This document shows positions 17,569-25,668 of a stretch of 25,720 nt of DNA, piece after piece. This DNA comes from Mucilaginibacter sp. UBA4741. Its GTDB lineage: Bacteria; Bacteroidota; Bacteroidia; Sphingobacteriales; Sphingobacteriaceae. A program made the position numbers and the translations under genes. Location: assembly GCA_002403905.1 (NCBI GenBank), contig DHIR01000250.1:1-25720 (forward strand), read 5' to 3'. Position 1 is the stretch's first letter. The number at the start of each line of letters is the position of its first letter. The notes under the pieces were generated by a model, which was not told the DNA's origin, searched no databases, and saw nothing but the letters and a program-made list of their open reading frames with translations.

Positions 17569-20145
17569 TTATCCCAATTTCTTCACTGTCCCCGAAACGA
17601 TAACCTTATCAACCGGTATTTTACCATAAGCTATACTTAAAGATGGCACACCGGCTTTAATCGAAACTGTCCCAAATCCGCTTGCAGTGGATAGGAAGCT
17701 GGTAAAATCGCCCACTTTTGAGTCGACATGTAATTCTTTATTCACTGCATCATAACGTACTCCGGTAAGCCCTTCCAGCATACCATAGCTTGACATAGCA
17801 CGAGCATACCAGTGGCCGCATTCATATTCGTTAAACGGATTACGTACTACCCCATCATATCTATCGCGGCAAGCACGTACAATCTCCAATCCTTTTTCAA
17901 CTTCGCCCATCAACATTAAGTGCGATGCAACCTGGTATTCAATTCCTGTCCAAACTTCGTTACTGTATACAAATGGTAAAGAAAGTTTGCCACCGTTTGG
18001 CCATGAACATAGCAATAAGCCGGCCTCGTTACCAATTGCATAAGTAGGGCGCTGCGGGTTAGCGTGCTCACGCAGGTTGGTTTTAAAGTTGTGCCGATGT
18101 ACAGCAGTTAAATGTTTGCGTGTTTTACCTGCATCCAATGGGTCGCCCAAACCGCACATCCGTGAAAGCCACGCCCCCATTACACCATCTGATAACACAC
18201 CTTTTCCATATTGGTATTTCGGCCCTTCTTTTTGTAAAAGTTCAGACGCTTCATCTGTATATTTTGTCTGGAACGACTGCACCTTAGTTGGATCAGGTGC
18301 CTTTAACTCTTTCCATTCTATCTTTTGCAAAAAATACTCGCCATTATATAATTCGCTTTCCATGTAGGCTTTTCCGTTGGCGTATAAAGTCTCATACTTC
18401 TGCACATCTTTTTTCAAAAACTTGCCCATGGTAATTAACGAGTTTAATGCACCCAGGTAAAAACTTGTTGCAAAACCGGTTGGCCCCCAAAATTCAATGT
18501 CATAAGTGTTGTGATGCGGTTCTTCCACAACCCCGCGCCCTTTGGGGTCCCAGGTTTTGCTGCAATAATCCAAACTGGCTTGTACTTTAGGATAGATCTG
18601 TTTTAACCATTCATTATCACCGCTAATGCGCCATTCGCGATGCACTTTCATGATACCGCCCAACTGTCCGTCAGATGCCGCGTGAAAGTTGTGTACTACC
18701 CGCGTAATAGGCAAATTAGACCTAAACATCTGGTGTCCCTCGGCGTTCTGGCTTTCGGTAAACTCGGTATCCCGCAAACTGCGTTCAAGCGATGGGAACA
18801 AATGCGAAACCGCTTGTGCATAGTTCCAAACGTGTGTACAGGAACCATGGCAGCTTCCGCCATTATCGCCGCTACCCTCCCAGCACCAAAACCTGCCATC
18901 ATGCTGCCTTAGCACCGTTGGCGATTTTAATATACTCAGATTAGCTGCTATGGCTTCAATAACTTCTGCAGGCAGCGTACTTTTATAAAATGTATCCGAA
19001 AAGAGTTTGGTTTTTTTCCGCAGATCAGCATAATTGGTATTCCAATAGGTCGCCACCTCTTCTATATTATTAAATTTACTACTGTACCAGGGCTTATGAT
19101 ATTTTAGTAGCGGGTCATTATTAACTCTTTCCCTATCTGCAGGCTCTACATCACCCATCCTTAGTTTGGTATTGGGTGTGTACCAGGCCATCATCAGGCG
19201 GATAGTTTTTTCTTCACCCGGCTTTAAGGCAAATGGCACAAATAAAGAAGCTCCAGGCGCGTCTTTTTCTACCGGCGAATTGTTTTTTGTTTCGGCGTTT
19301 TCAATTACCTTCCACGCCATAGTCAGGCCATCAAACCAGCCGCCTCTAAACCAACAATGGTCTATTACCGTTGATGAATCATCTGTAAAAATGGCAAAGT
19401 CGCCTTGTTTTTGAGGATCTTCTATAGTACCATCCGATGAAAGTATAAAGCCATTTTTTATGGCCTTTATCGAGTTCTTTACACCCAACTGATTCATGAA
19501 ATTACGGCTGTTGTAAGAAAAAACACATTCCTCTGTTTTGGCACTAGTGTTTTTAAATCGATATTCTAATCCTCCAATTGGCATACTTGCATTGTCAGCA
19601 TCGGTAGGGATAAAAGGACTCCAGCCTTTTAGTTGCACCTCTAACGGCACATCTTTATCTTCCAGCTTTATATCTGCAAAAGGAAAACGCGCGTTAAACT
19701 CGGCTTTTTCAAAGCGGGGTAAACCCCAGGTTGCTCCACCTTCGCCGCCCAGGCCGGCATTATGTTGTCCAAATTTTTTCCATTCGGGAACTTTACTTTC
19801 TAAAACTTTAGCGCTGTTTTTAACACCTTTTATACTGATAGCCGCAAACATGGCAGGCTCATGAAACACTTCCGGGTAATTACGCACCGACATATGAGAA
19901 ATTGCACCGGTACCTTCCAAACAAAACATACCTGCACCAATACCGCCAATTGGGAAAGCTACTCTGCTTAAATATTGCCCCTTGTACGTACTGTTATATT
20001 GGCGTTTAGCTGTATCTGCGGCAACAACATCTTCTTTTGCTTCTTTACTATCGGGAGTTTTAAAACTCCCGATAGGTAAAAATGCCGCCATGCCGCCAAC
20101 GCCTATATTCTTTAGAAATATACGCCGATCTGATTTATTTTTCAT
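17569..20145 (-). CDS. GH116 family glycoside hydrolase with Tat signal
   Basis: The 858-aa product begins with a twin-arginine signal (DRRIFLKNIG, residues 6-15, then a hydrophobic stretch), so it should be exported folded. An N-terminal GBA2-like beta-sandwich (about 55-330) is followed by the (alpha/alpha)6 DUF608 domain (about 390-830). The probable nucleophile is Glu423 in FWCWEG, followed by SCTHVWNYAQ (435-444). The probable acid/base is Asp549 in HNTYDIEFWGP. GH116 enzymes include beta-glucosidases, beta-xylosidases and glucosylceramidases; the substrate here is unknown. A perfect 28-bp palindrome lies in its 5' end, over codons 24-33. It is second in the operon, 46 bp after GH172. 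Confidence 0.92.
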   Translation of the reverse strand: MKNKSDRRIFLKNIGVGGMAAFLPIGSFKTPDSKEAKEDVVAADTAKRQYNSTYKGQYLSRVAFPIGGIGAGMFCLEGTGAISHMSVRNYPEVFHEPAMFAAISIKGVKNSAKVLESKVPEWKKFGQHNAGLGGEGGATWGLPRFEKAEFNARFPFADIKLEDKDVPLEVQLKGWSPFIPTDADNASMPIGGLEYRFKNTSAKTEECVFSYNSRNFMNQLGVKNSIKAIKNGFILSSDGTIEDPQKQGDFAIFTDDSSTVIDHCWFRGGWFDGLTMAWKVIENAETKNNSPVEKDAPGASLFVPFALKPGEEKTIRLMMAWYTPNTKLRMGDVEPADRERVNNDPLLKYHKPWYSSKFNNIEEVATYWNTNYADLRKKTKLFSDTFYKSTLPAEVIEAIAANLSILKSPTVLRQHDGRFWCWEGSGDNGGSCHGSCTHVWNYAQAVSHLFPSLERSLRDTEFTESQNAEGHQMFRSNLPITRVVHNFHAASDGQLGGIMKVHREWRISGDNEWLKQIYPKVQASLDYCSKTWDPKGRGVVEEPHHNTYDIEFWGPTGFATSFYLGALNSLITMGKFLKKDVQKYETLYANGKAYMESELYNGEYFLQKIEWKELKAPDPTKVQSFQTKYTDEASELLQKEGPKYQYGKGVLSDGVMGAWLSRMCGLGDPLDAGKTRKHLTAVHRHNFKTNLREHANPQRPTYAIGNEAGLLLCSWPNGGKLSLPFVYSNEVWTGIEYQVASHLMLMGEVEKGLEIVRACRDRYDGVVRNPFNEYECGHWYARAMSSYGMLEGLTGVRYDAVNKELHVDSKVGDFTSFLSTASGFGTVSIKAGVPSLSIAYGKIPVDKVIVSGTVKKLG
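20048..20075. repeat. Perfect 28-bp palindrome inside the GH116 gene start
   Basis: The half-site CTATCGGGAGTTTT (20048-20061) is followed directly by its exact reverse complement (20062-20075). In the transcript it can form a 12-bp stem with a UUAA loop, 71-98 nt after the GH116 start codon. It encodes the low-constraint linker after the Tat signal (residues P24 to S33). An operator, a translational or processing hairpin, or an attenuator are all possible. Confidence 0.9.
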
Positions 20146-20191
20146 GAGATATATCAGTTAATAGCAAATGATAAACTTTCAGAATAAATAG

Positions 20192-21382
20192 TTAATTGAT
20201 CTCCAATTCGTCTTTTGATGGTAATTTAGGATACTCGCCATGCGGACCTGATTGGTACCAAAAAGCAACGGATATAATATTCGAATGTTGTGCCAGATAC
20301 CTTCCGCCTGATTTCCAACCCAGATCCTGTATCGTAACTTTAAGATCATCTTCAAAACGAATAGGGTCCTGTATATGCCACCTGTATAGACCAAAACGCT
20401 GGCGTATCTGATAGTGACCATCGCCCTTCATTACTTGCGGCATGCCGGTATAAGCTGTAGAAAATTCTGTATAGCTAACTTCATCAACGCCGGCGGCATT
20501 TCTTTTATGCGTATCAAAATCATACGATCCGCAGAAATAATCTTCTGTTCCGGTACCAACTATGGTAGCAAAATCTTTGTCGCCATCCATAAAGAATTTT
20601 ATCTCGCCTTCGCCCCACCAGCCGTTATTATTTACATCAACACCCATGTAGGTGCCTACATACTGGCCTTTTCCTTTAACACCGTCAAGCAAGGTATAAA
20701 CAGAGCCATCACCTGGCTTAGATTTTCTAAACTGTGCATGGAAATATCCTTCGTCAGCTCCTACTTTAGTTAATGAATAATCTACCTGATAATATAAGCT
20801 CATTGCCCTGTCATCCATGTTTTGCATGGTGATACGGCATTTTTTACGGAAAGGCATTTTCCAATAGCTATTAAATGCGCTACCCGGATTTACCGTTATT
20901 GGAAGCGAGTTTAATGGCGAATAGCTGTTCCACCCCATCCCGAAAAACGCGCCAACCGGCACCTCAATAGAAGGATCTTTTTCATCATCCCAATAAACAC
21001 GCATGATTGAAAGACGCCAGTTACCGGTAGGTGTCATCCAAATATGTTGTATAGCACCGGGGCCTTCCATTTCGGCAATGGTTATTGTTTCGCCTGCATT
21101 AATAATAATATAAGGATTAACTTTCCAACCCTGTCCCAGTTCGCGGGCTGCATTTGTCGCATTGGCAACATTTCTCTTGCCTTTATCTTTTACCGGGTCG
21201 GCCATGCCGCCTTTTCCTTTTTCGCCGGTGAAGTTCTCAGGACTAATAGATCTTGTTTTGGCGTCAGATAGTTTTGACAAAGTGCCCAGGTTCATATCAA
21301 GGCCGTTAAATTTTTCGTTTTGCTGCGCGTAGCAGTCAAAAACCAGCAACAATGAGGCTAGGATAAAAAGTAATTTTTTCAT
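20192..21382 (-). CDS. GH172 (DUF2961) family protein, furanosidase-like
   Basis: The 396-aa product has a signal peptide (MKKLLFILASLLLVFDCYAQ). The DUF2961 jelly-roll domain fills the rest and shows GPGAIQHIWMT (107-117), WWGEGEIKFFMDGD (255-268) and GTGTEDYFCGSYDF (276-289). Glu258 or Glu260 together with Glu280 are the likely catalytic pair, by comparison with the spacing in characterised GH172 enzymes. Known GH172 members act on alpha-D-fructofuranosides (difructose anhydride) or on D-arabinofuranosides of mycobacterial D-arabinan. D-arabinose release would fit the KdaD-like enzyme downstream, but this is inference. It is the first gene of the operon, divergent from the second GH92 gene. 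Confidence 0.9.
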   Translation of the reverse strand: MKKLLFILASLLLVFDCYAQQNEKFNGLDMNLGTLSKLSDAKTRSISPENFTGEKGKGGMADPVKDKGKRNVANATNAARELGQGWKVNPYIIINAGETITIAEMEGPGAIQHIWMTPTGNWRLSIMRVYWDDEKDPSIEVPVGAFFGMGWNSYSPLNSLPITVNPGSAFNSYWKMPFRKKCRITMQNMDDRAMSLYYQVDYSLTKVGADEGYFHAQFRKSKPGDGSVYTLLDGVKGKGQYVGTYMGVDVNNNGWWGEGEIKFFMDGDKDFATIVGTGTEDYFCGSYDFDTHKRNAAGVDEVSYTEFSTAYTGMPQVMKGDGHYQIRQRFGLYRWHIQDPIRFEDDLKVTIQDLGWKSGGRYLAQHSNIISVAFWYQSGPHGEYPKLPSKDELEIN

Positions 21383-21693
21383 CAGTTTATTTAAGGTTAA
21401 TAATATTGGTTTATAATATTACTACAAAGAAAGAACAATGACTAATTAAAAACTTTAAATAAATAGCTAATTATGGTACTATATTGCCATTATATTCTAA
21501 ATACTACAAAAAAGCGTGGTAAATTGTATTACCCGAGTTATAAGATCAACCCAAACTAACACCACTCTATGCAAAATATTTCCAACAAAGTTGTATATAC
21601 AAGATGCAATAAATATATTAGCCGATATTCTGTATCAAGCTGGTCTAACCAACCCGGCTGTAAAGCAATATCCTACTAAAACTAATATTATAT
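21383..21693. promoter_or_regulatory. Divergent 311-bp control region, GH172 operon / GH92
   Basis: No gene is seen here. It must carry the promoter of the six-gene operon (-) and that of the second GH92 gene (+). TAATATT (21401-21407) and AATATTA (21415-21421) form an inverted repeat 19-39 bp before the GH172 start. A perfect 12-bp palindrome TTGTATATACAA lies at 21591-21602 and ATTGTA at 21523-21528; both resemble the word repeated in the AraC intergenic region. No exact TAnnTTTG box was found on either strand; the nearest are 7/8 matches such as CAAACTAA at 21553-21560. Confidence 0.45.
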
Positions 21694-23910
21694 ATGAAAA
21701 ACTTTAACGCGGTTTTTGTCTGTTTACTACTATTTAGCTGTAGTGTTATTGCGCAGCAAAAAAGATCAAATCTATCATATGTAGACCCAACAATAGGGGG
21801 CGTAGGCTTAATTTTAGAACCTACCAGGCCAACCGTGCAGTTGCCCAATCAGCTTATACGGGTATTTCCGGTTAGAAAGGATGCGCTGGACGATCAGATC
21901 TCTTATTTCCCGCTTACCGTAGCTTCTCACCGTGTAATATCTTTATTTAGTTTTATGCCCGTTAACGGGTCAAATGAAAGTGCCCTATGGAACAAAAAAG
22001 AAGTTTATAATTACGAAGTACTTACCCCCTATTATTATAAATCAGAATTGGGTGATGATGGTAATCTGTTGGAGTTTGCACCATCAAAAAAAAGCGGGTT
22101 TTTCAAAGTCGGTTTTAAAGGAAGTGTAAATAATTACTTGCGACTCGGAGTACTTAACGAAGGCGGAGAGATCACTGTAACCGACAAACACATCATAACA
22201 GGCACCGAAATATTTAAAGGTATGAAAGCCTTTTTCTATGCCGAAACTGATGGAGATATATCGCAGATTATCAGCAGGTCAAAGGCCAATGCAAAAAGCC
22301 TAATGGTTAAAGTACCCAAAAATGTCAGCTTTAAATATGCCATATCTTATATCAGCATAGAACAAGCTAAACAAAATCTTCAAAAAGAAATTCCCGGTTG
22401 GGATTTTAAAGCTGTTAAAAATACGGCCTATAAAGAGTGGGATAAGGTGATGTCGCAAATAAACGTAGAAGGTGGTACACTTGCGCAAAAACGAGTGTTC
22501 TATACTTCGCTTTATCGCTGTTATGAGCGTATGGTTGATATTAATGAGTACGGCCAATATTATAGCGCTTACGATCACCAGGTACATAAAAGCGGCAGGC
22601 CATTTTTTGTTGACAATTGGATATGGGACACCTATATAGCACTAGGCCCACTACAAATGATATTAAATCCCGCTAAAGAAGCTGATAAGATCAATTCATA
22701 CATTACCATGTACCAGCAAAGCGGATGGATGCCATCATTTGCCTTGATATTTGGCGACTGGCCGGCTATGACCGGCAACCACGCCGCATCATGGATGGCT
22801 GATGCCTGGTTTAAAGGTATCCGCAATTTTGATTTAAAAACGGCTTATGCCGGTTTAAGAAAGAACTCGCTCGAAGCTACATTGCTGCCTTGGAATAATG
22901 GGCCGGCTACCGTATTAGATTCGTTTTATAATAAGCACGGTTATATGCCCGGCCTTCATTATGGCGAAGCGGAAACCGTACCACAGGTGGAAAATGTGTG
23001 GGAAAAGAGGCAGGCGGTATCAGTAACGCTTGAAAATAGCTTTAGCGACTGGAACATAGGCAACTTAGCTGCCGAATTAAATCTTTCTAAAGATCAGGAC
23101 CTGTTTATAACCCGCTCTAAATTTTACCAGAATGTATTTAGAAAAGAAAAGGGGTTTATGTGGGCCAAAGATAAAGATGGCAAATGGATAGACGACATGA
23201 ACCCTAAAACTGCCGGAAGAGAGTTTTTTACAGAGAACAATGCCTACACCTATAATTGGGTTGTAAAGCACGATTTTAAAGGTTTGTTTAATATGATGGG
23301 TGGAACAAAACAAGCAGAGAATAAGTTGGATCAATTATTCAGAGAAGACCTTGGTGCGCCAAAATTCATTTTCTGGAAAACACAACCCGATGCTTCGGGA
23401 CTTGTGGGACAGTTTGTGATGGGTAATGAACCGAGCTTCCATATCCCCTACCTATACAACTATATGGGCGCGCCATGGAAAACCCAAAAACGTATCCGCA
23501 TGCTGTTGAATACATGGTATACCGACAACTTATTCGGCATCCCCGGCGATGAAGATGGTGGTGGCATGACCTCATTTGTAGTGTTTTCTATGATGGGCTT
23601 CTTCCCCGTTACAGCGGGTATTCCTGTTTATAACATAGGCAGCCCGGTGTTTACCAAAGTAACTATCAATTTATCAAACGGTAAAAAATTCACCATTAAT
23701 GCACCGGCAAGTTCTGCCGAAAACAAATACATTCAAAGCGCCACTATTAACGGCACACCGTTAAACAAACCCTGGTTTAGCCATGCCGAACTATTAAAAG
23801 GATGCACCCTTACTTTACAAATGGGCGCTCGGCCCAATAAAGCATGGGGCAGTAAACTTGAAAATGCACCGCCATCAGCAATTAATGTAAACCCTGAAAA
23901 TTATAAGTAA
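21694..23910 (+). CDS. Divergent GH92 family alpha-mannosidase-like enzyme
   Basis: The 738-aa product is exported (signal peptide cut near SCSVIAQ) and follows the GH92 plan: VDPTIGG at the N-terminus, DNWIWDTYIALGPL (307-320), probable acid Glu514 in TENNAYTYNW, GNEPSFHIPYLYNY (577-590), and Asp619/Asp621 in GDEDGGGMTSF (618-628). The last motif is altered from the usual QMSAW to GMTSF, and the HE pair seen in the first GH92 gene is replaced by Phe582-His583. Substrate preference is therefore probably different from plain alpha-1,2-mannosidase, or not mannose-specific at all (inference). It is a single gene, divergent from the GH172 operon; no terminator is visible before the tRNA promoter. 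Confidence 0.9.
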   Translation: MKNFNAVFVCLLLFSCSVIAQQKRSNLSYVDPTIGGVGLILEPTRPTVQLPNQLIRVFPVRKDALDDQISYFPLTVASHRVISLFSFMPVNGSNESALWNKKEVYNYEVLTPYYYKSELGDDGNLLEFAPSKKSGFFKVGFKGSVNNYLRLGVLNEGGEITVTDKHIITGTEIFKGMKAFFYAETDGDISQIISRSKANAKSLMVKVPKNVSFKYAISYISIEQAKQNLQKEIPGWDFKAVKNTAYKEWDKVMSQINVEGGTLAQKRVFYTSLYRCYERMVDINEYGQYYSAYDHQVHKSGRPFFVDNWIWDTYIALGPLQMILNPAKEADKINSYITMYQQSGWMPSFALIFGDWPAMTGNHAASWMADAWFKGIRNFDLKTAYAGLRKNSLEATLLPWNNGPATVLDSFYNKHGYMPGLHYGEAETVPQVENVWEKRQAVSVTLENSFSDWNIGNLAAELNLSKDQDLFITRSKFYQNVFRKEKGFMWAKDKDGKWIDDMNPKTAGREFFTENNAYTYNWVVKHDFKGLFNMMGGTKQAENKLDQLFREDLGAPKFIFWKTQPDASGLVGQFVMGNEPSFHIPYLYNYMGAPWKTQKRIRMLLNTWYTDNLFGIPGDEDGGGMTSFVVFSMMGFFPVTAGIPVYNIGSPVFTKVTINLSNGKKFTINAPASSAENKYIQSATINGTPLNKPWFSHAELLKGCTLTLQMGARPNKAWGSKLENAPPSAINVNPENYK

Positions 23911-23970
23911 TAGATAACTAAGTAGATAAAAAAATACGGACAAAAAATATTAAAAAACTTGTAAAATATA

Positions 23971-24001
23971 TTTGCAGAGGTATTTTTAAATCTTACCTTT
24001 G
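23971..24001 (+). promoter_or_regulatory. Bacteroidota-type promoter of the tRNA-Pro gene
   Basis: TTTG (23971-23974), exactly 19 bp, then TACCTTTG (23994-24001) matches the phylum's -33 TTTG / -7 TAnnTTTG consensus. The tRNA begins 11 bp further on. This is the best promoter in the window. Confidence 0.85.
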
Positions 24002-24011
24002 CATCCCCGAT

Positions 24012-24085
24012 CGGGATGTAGCGTAGCCCGGTATCGCGCCACATTTGGGATGTGGAGGCCGCAGGTTCGAATCCTGCCATCCCGA
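24012..24085 (+). tRNA. tRNA-Pro (anticodon TGG)
   Basis: The 74-nt sequence folds as a full cloverleaf. The acceptor stem pairs CGGGATG (24012-24018) with CATCCCG (24078-24084), plus discriminator A. The D arm is closed by GCG/CGC. The anticodon stem is CCACA/TGTGG with loop TTTGGGA and anticodon TGG at 24046-24048. The T arm is GCAGG-TTCGAAT-CCTGC. CCA is not encoded directly after the discriminator. The 3' half is a typical target for tyrosine integrases, and one is encoded just downstream. Confidence 0.96.
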
Positions 24086-24371
24086 CACCAGCGATACCAA
24101 GTTGAGTCAAAACCCTCTAAATTTATGAATTTAGAGGGTTTTTTCATTTATTTTAAAAAATTTCATATCAAAATAGCATAAAGAATATCAAAGTATTTAT
24201 GCCCTATTCCGCACCCTGTTTTTTATTTGTACAATTGACCGATGCGTTTTACAGGCAACTTGTAATGAAATGCTTGTAAACAGTTTGTGCGTATTTAGTC
24301 CGTTTTGAAAAGTCCATTCGATTTTACTGACGGCAAAGTATATCAAATCAGTTTAAAGAGAAACAAATCGT
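24086..24371. other. tRNA-to-integrase spacer (probable attachment side of an element)
   Basis: No gene is seen here. It holds the tRNA terminator (24111-24144) and, nearer the integrase, TTTACAGGCA (24249-24258) facing TGCTTGTAAA (24271-24280), a 9/10 inverted repeat. CTTGTAA occurs twice in direct order (24259-24265, 24273-24279). These may be integrase arm sites or an operator. The element junction probably lies at or just after the tRNA 3' end, but the second att copy is outside the window. Confidence 0.5.
24111..24144 (+). terminator. Rho-independent terminator of the tRNA-Pro gene
   Basis: AACCCTCTAAATT (24111-24123), loop TATG, AATTTAGAGGGTT (24128-24140) and TTTT: a perfect 13-bp stem followed by a T-run, 26 bp past the tRNA. 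Confidence 0.88.
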
Positions 24372-25610
24372 ATGAAAACAACAAATTCATTCAGCATTAC
24401 CTTTTTTCTTAAAAAGGATAAGGCAAGTAAGGGAAACGCGCCGATTTACGTCAGAATCACCGTCAAAAGTAAGTTTGTGGACATTTCTTTAAAACGGCGC
24501 GTAAAGATTATTGCCTGGGATCAAGAAGGCCAGAAACTTATTGGCAATGACCAGGAAGCCAAAGATGTCAAGGAAAAAATCAGGCAGATGCGCAATGAGA
24601 TCAATGCAGCTTATGATGTTTTGAGATACGACAAAGAAGTGTTCAGCGCTGATGCTATCAAAGCGAAAATTGAAGGTATTGAAGAAGAGCAGATCACTTT
24701 ATTATGGTTGATAAATTACCATAATACCGAAATCAAAAAGCTGCTTGAACCGGGTACGATGAAAAACTACTATAGTACTGAACGCTATATCAAAGAGTTT
24801 TTGATTAACAAGAAAAAACGGACGGACATTTACTTATCTCAACTTGATTACAAGTTTGTTATTGACTTTGAAATATACCTGCGCCAAAGAGAACCGAATC
24901 CGGGGCAACGACCATGCGGGAATAATACTGTGATGAAACATATTGAGCGGCTCCGCAAAATGATGAACATAGCCTTAAAGAATGACTGGATTGTTAAAGA
25001 CCCTTTCCTGCGTTTCGAACGGCATATCATTAACAAAGACAGGCAGTGTTTGGAATTTGAGGAACTGGAAACCATTAAAAATTTGGAATTAGAAAGAGAT
25101 GGGCTCCAAATTGTGCGGGATACGTTTATTTTCAGTTGTTACACCGGGTTAGCTTTTGCCGATGTATCTCAATTAAGCAACGATCATTTGGTAACAGATA
25201 TTGAAGGGGAAAAGTGGATAGAGATGGTCAGGCAGAAAACAGCTAATTTTTCCGGGAAGAAATTTTATGTTCTACTGTTGCCGGAAGCCATTGAATTAAT
25301 TAAGAAGTACAAAGGCCACCCGATGGCATCATATACTGGAACAGTATTTCCATTATTTTCAAATCAGGCTACCAACCGTTATCTAAAAGTAATAAGCAAA
25401 AAAGCAAAACTGAATTTTGCTTTAACCTATCATATTGCCCGGCACACATTCGCAACAACCGTTACTTTGGAAAACGGCGTGCCAATGGAAAGTGTATCTA
25501 AAATGCTCGGCCATTCCAGTATCCGTACAACACAGATCTACTCAAAAGTAAAAAAGAAAAAGGTCAGTTCGGATATGAAAATTTTGAGGGAGCGGCTAAA
25601 ACTGGCATAG
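24372..25610 (+). CDS. Tyrosine-type site-specific integrase of a mobile element
   Basis: The 412-aa product has the Bacteroidota integrase layout: an N-terminal arm-binding domain (about 5-95, SFSITFFLKKDKASKGNAPIYVRI), a SAM-like core-binding domain (about 108-215) and a catalytic domain (about 225-400). Visible catalytic residues are Lys289, His354 and Arg357 (HIARH), His381 (LGHSS) and the nucleophile Tyr390 (TTQIYSKV). The first Arg position is Ala261 (CYTGLAFADV); loss of this Arg is also known in IntDOT of CTnDOT and looks typical of this branch. Its position 286 bp past tRNA-Pro suggests an island or conjugative element inserted at that tRNA and running beyond the right edge. Confidence 0.93.
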   Translation: MKTTNSFSITFFLKKDKASKGNAPIYVRITVKSKFVDISLKRRVKIIAWDQEGQKLIGNDQEAKDVKEKIRQMRNEINAAYDVLRYDKEVFSADAIKAKIEGIEEEQITLLWLINYHNTEIKKLLEPGTMKNYYSTERYIKEFLINKKKRTDIYLSQLDYKFVIDFEIYLRQREPNPGQRPCGNNTVMKHIERLRKMMNIALKNDWIVKDPFLRFERHIINKDRQCLEFEELETIKNLELERDGLQIVRDTFIFSCYTGLAFADVSQLSNDHLVTDIEGEKWIEMVRQKTANFSGKKFYVLLLPEAIELIKKYKGHPMASYTGTVFPLFSNQATNRYLKVISKKAKLNFALTYHIARHTFATTVTLENGVPMESVSKMLGHSSIRTTQIYSKVKKKKVSSDMKILRERLKLA

Positions 25611-25668
25611 TTCAAAAACTACAAAATCCGATACGAGCATTAGTACCTTATCGTGTCTTTAGTGATGA

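Larger units (their letters stand above)
12176..21382 (-). other. Six-gene sugar-acid operon (GH172-GH116-ALDH-UxaA-FAH-DUF6786)
   Basis: Six genes on the minus strand are separated by only 46, 19, 11, 11 and 39 bp, with no internal terminator outside coding sequence. Two exported glycoside hydrolases come first, then three cytosolic enzymes of an aldonate-to-alpha-ketoglutarate route, then a sugar-binding-type lipoprotein. Single transcription from the 311-bp region before GH172 is the simplest reading. A 28-bp palindrome in the start of GH116 may tune expression of the parts. Confidence 0.8.

Noticed and set aside
20414..20773. 119-aa plus-strand frame
   Set aside because: It is antisense to the GH172 gene and shows no recognisable domain.
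23901..24110. 69-aa minus-strand frame containing GFEPAASTSQMWRD
   Set aside because: It is antisense to the tRNA-Pro gene. Peptides of this kind are well-known false genes read from tRNA sequences.
23999..24181. 60-aa plus-strand frame across the tRNA
   Set aside because: It runs through the tRNA cloverleaf and the terminator hairpin, so it is not a protein gene.
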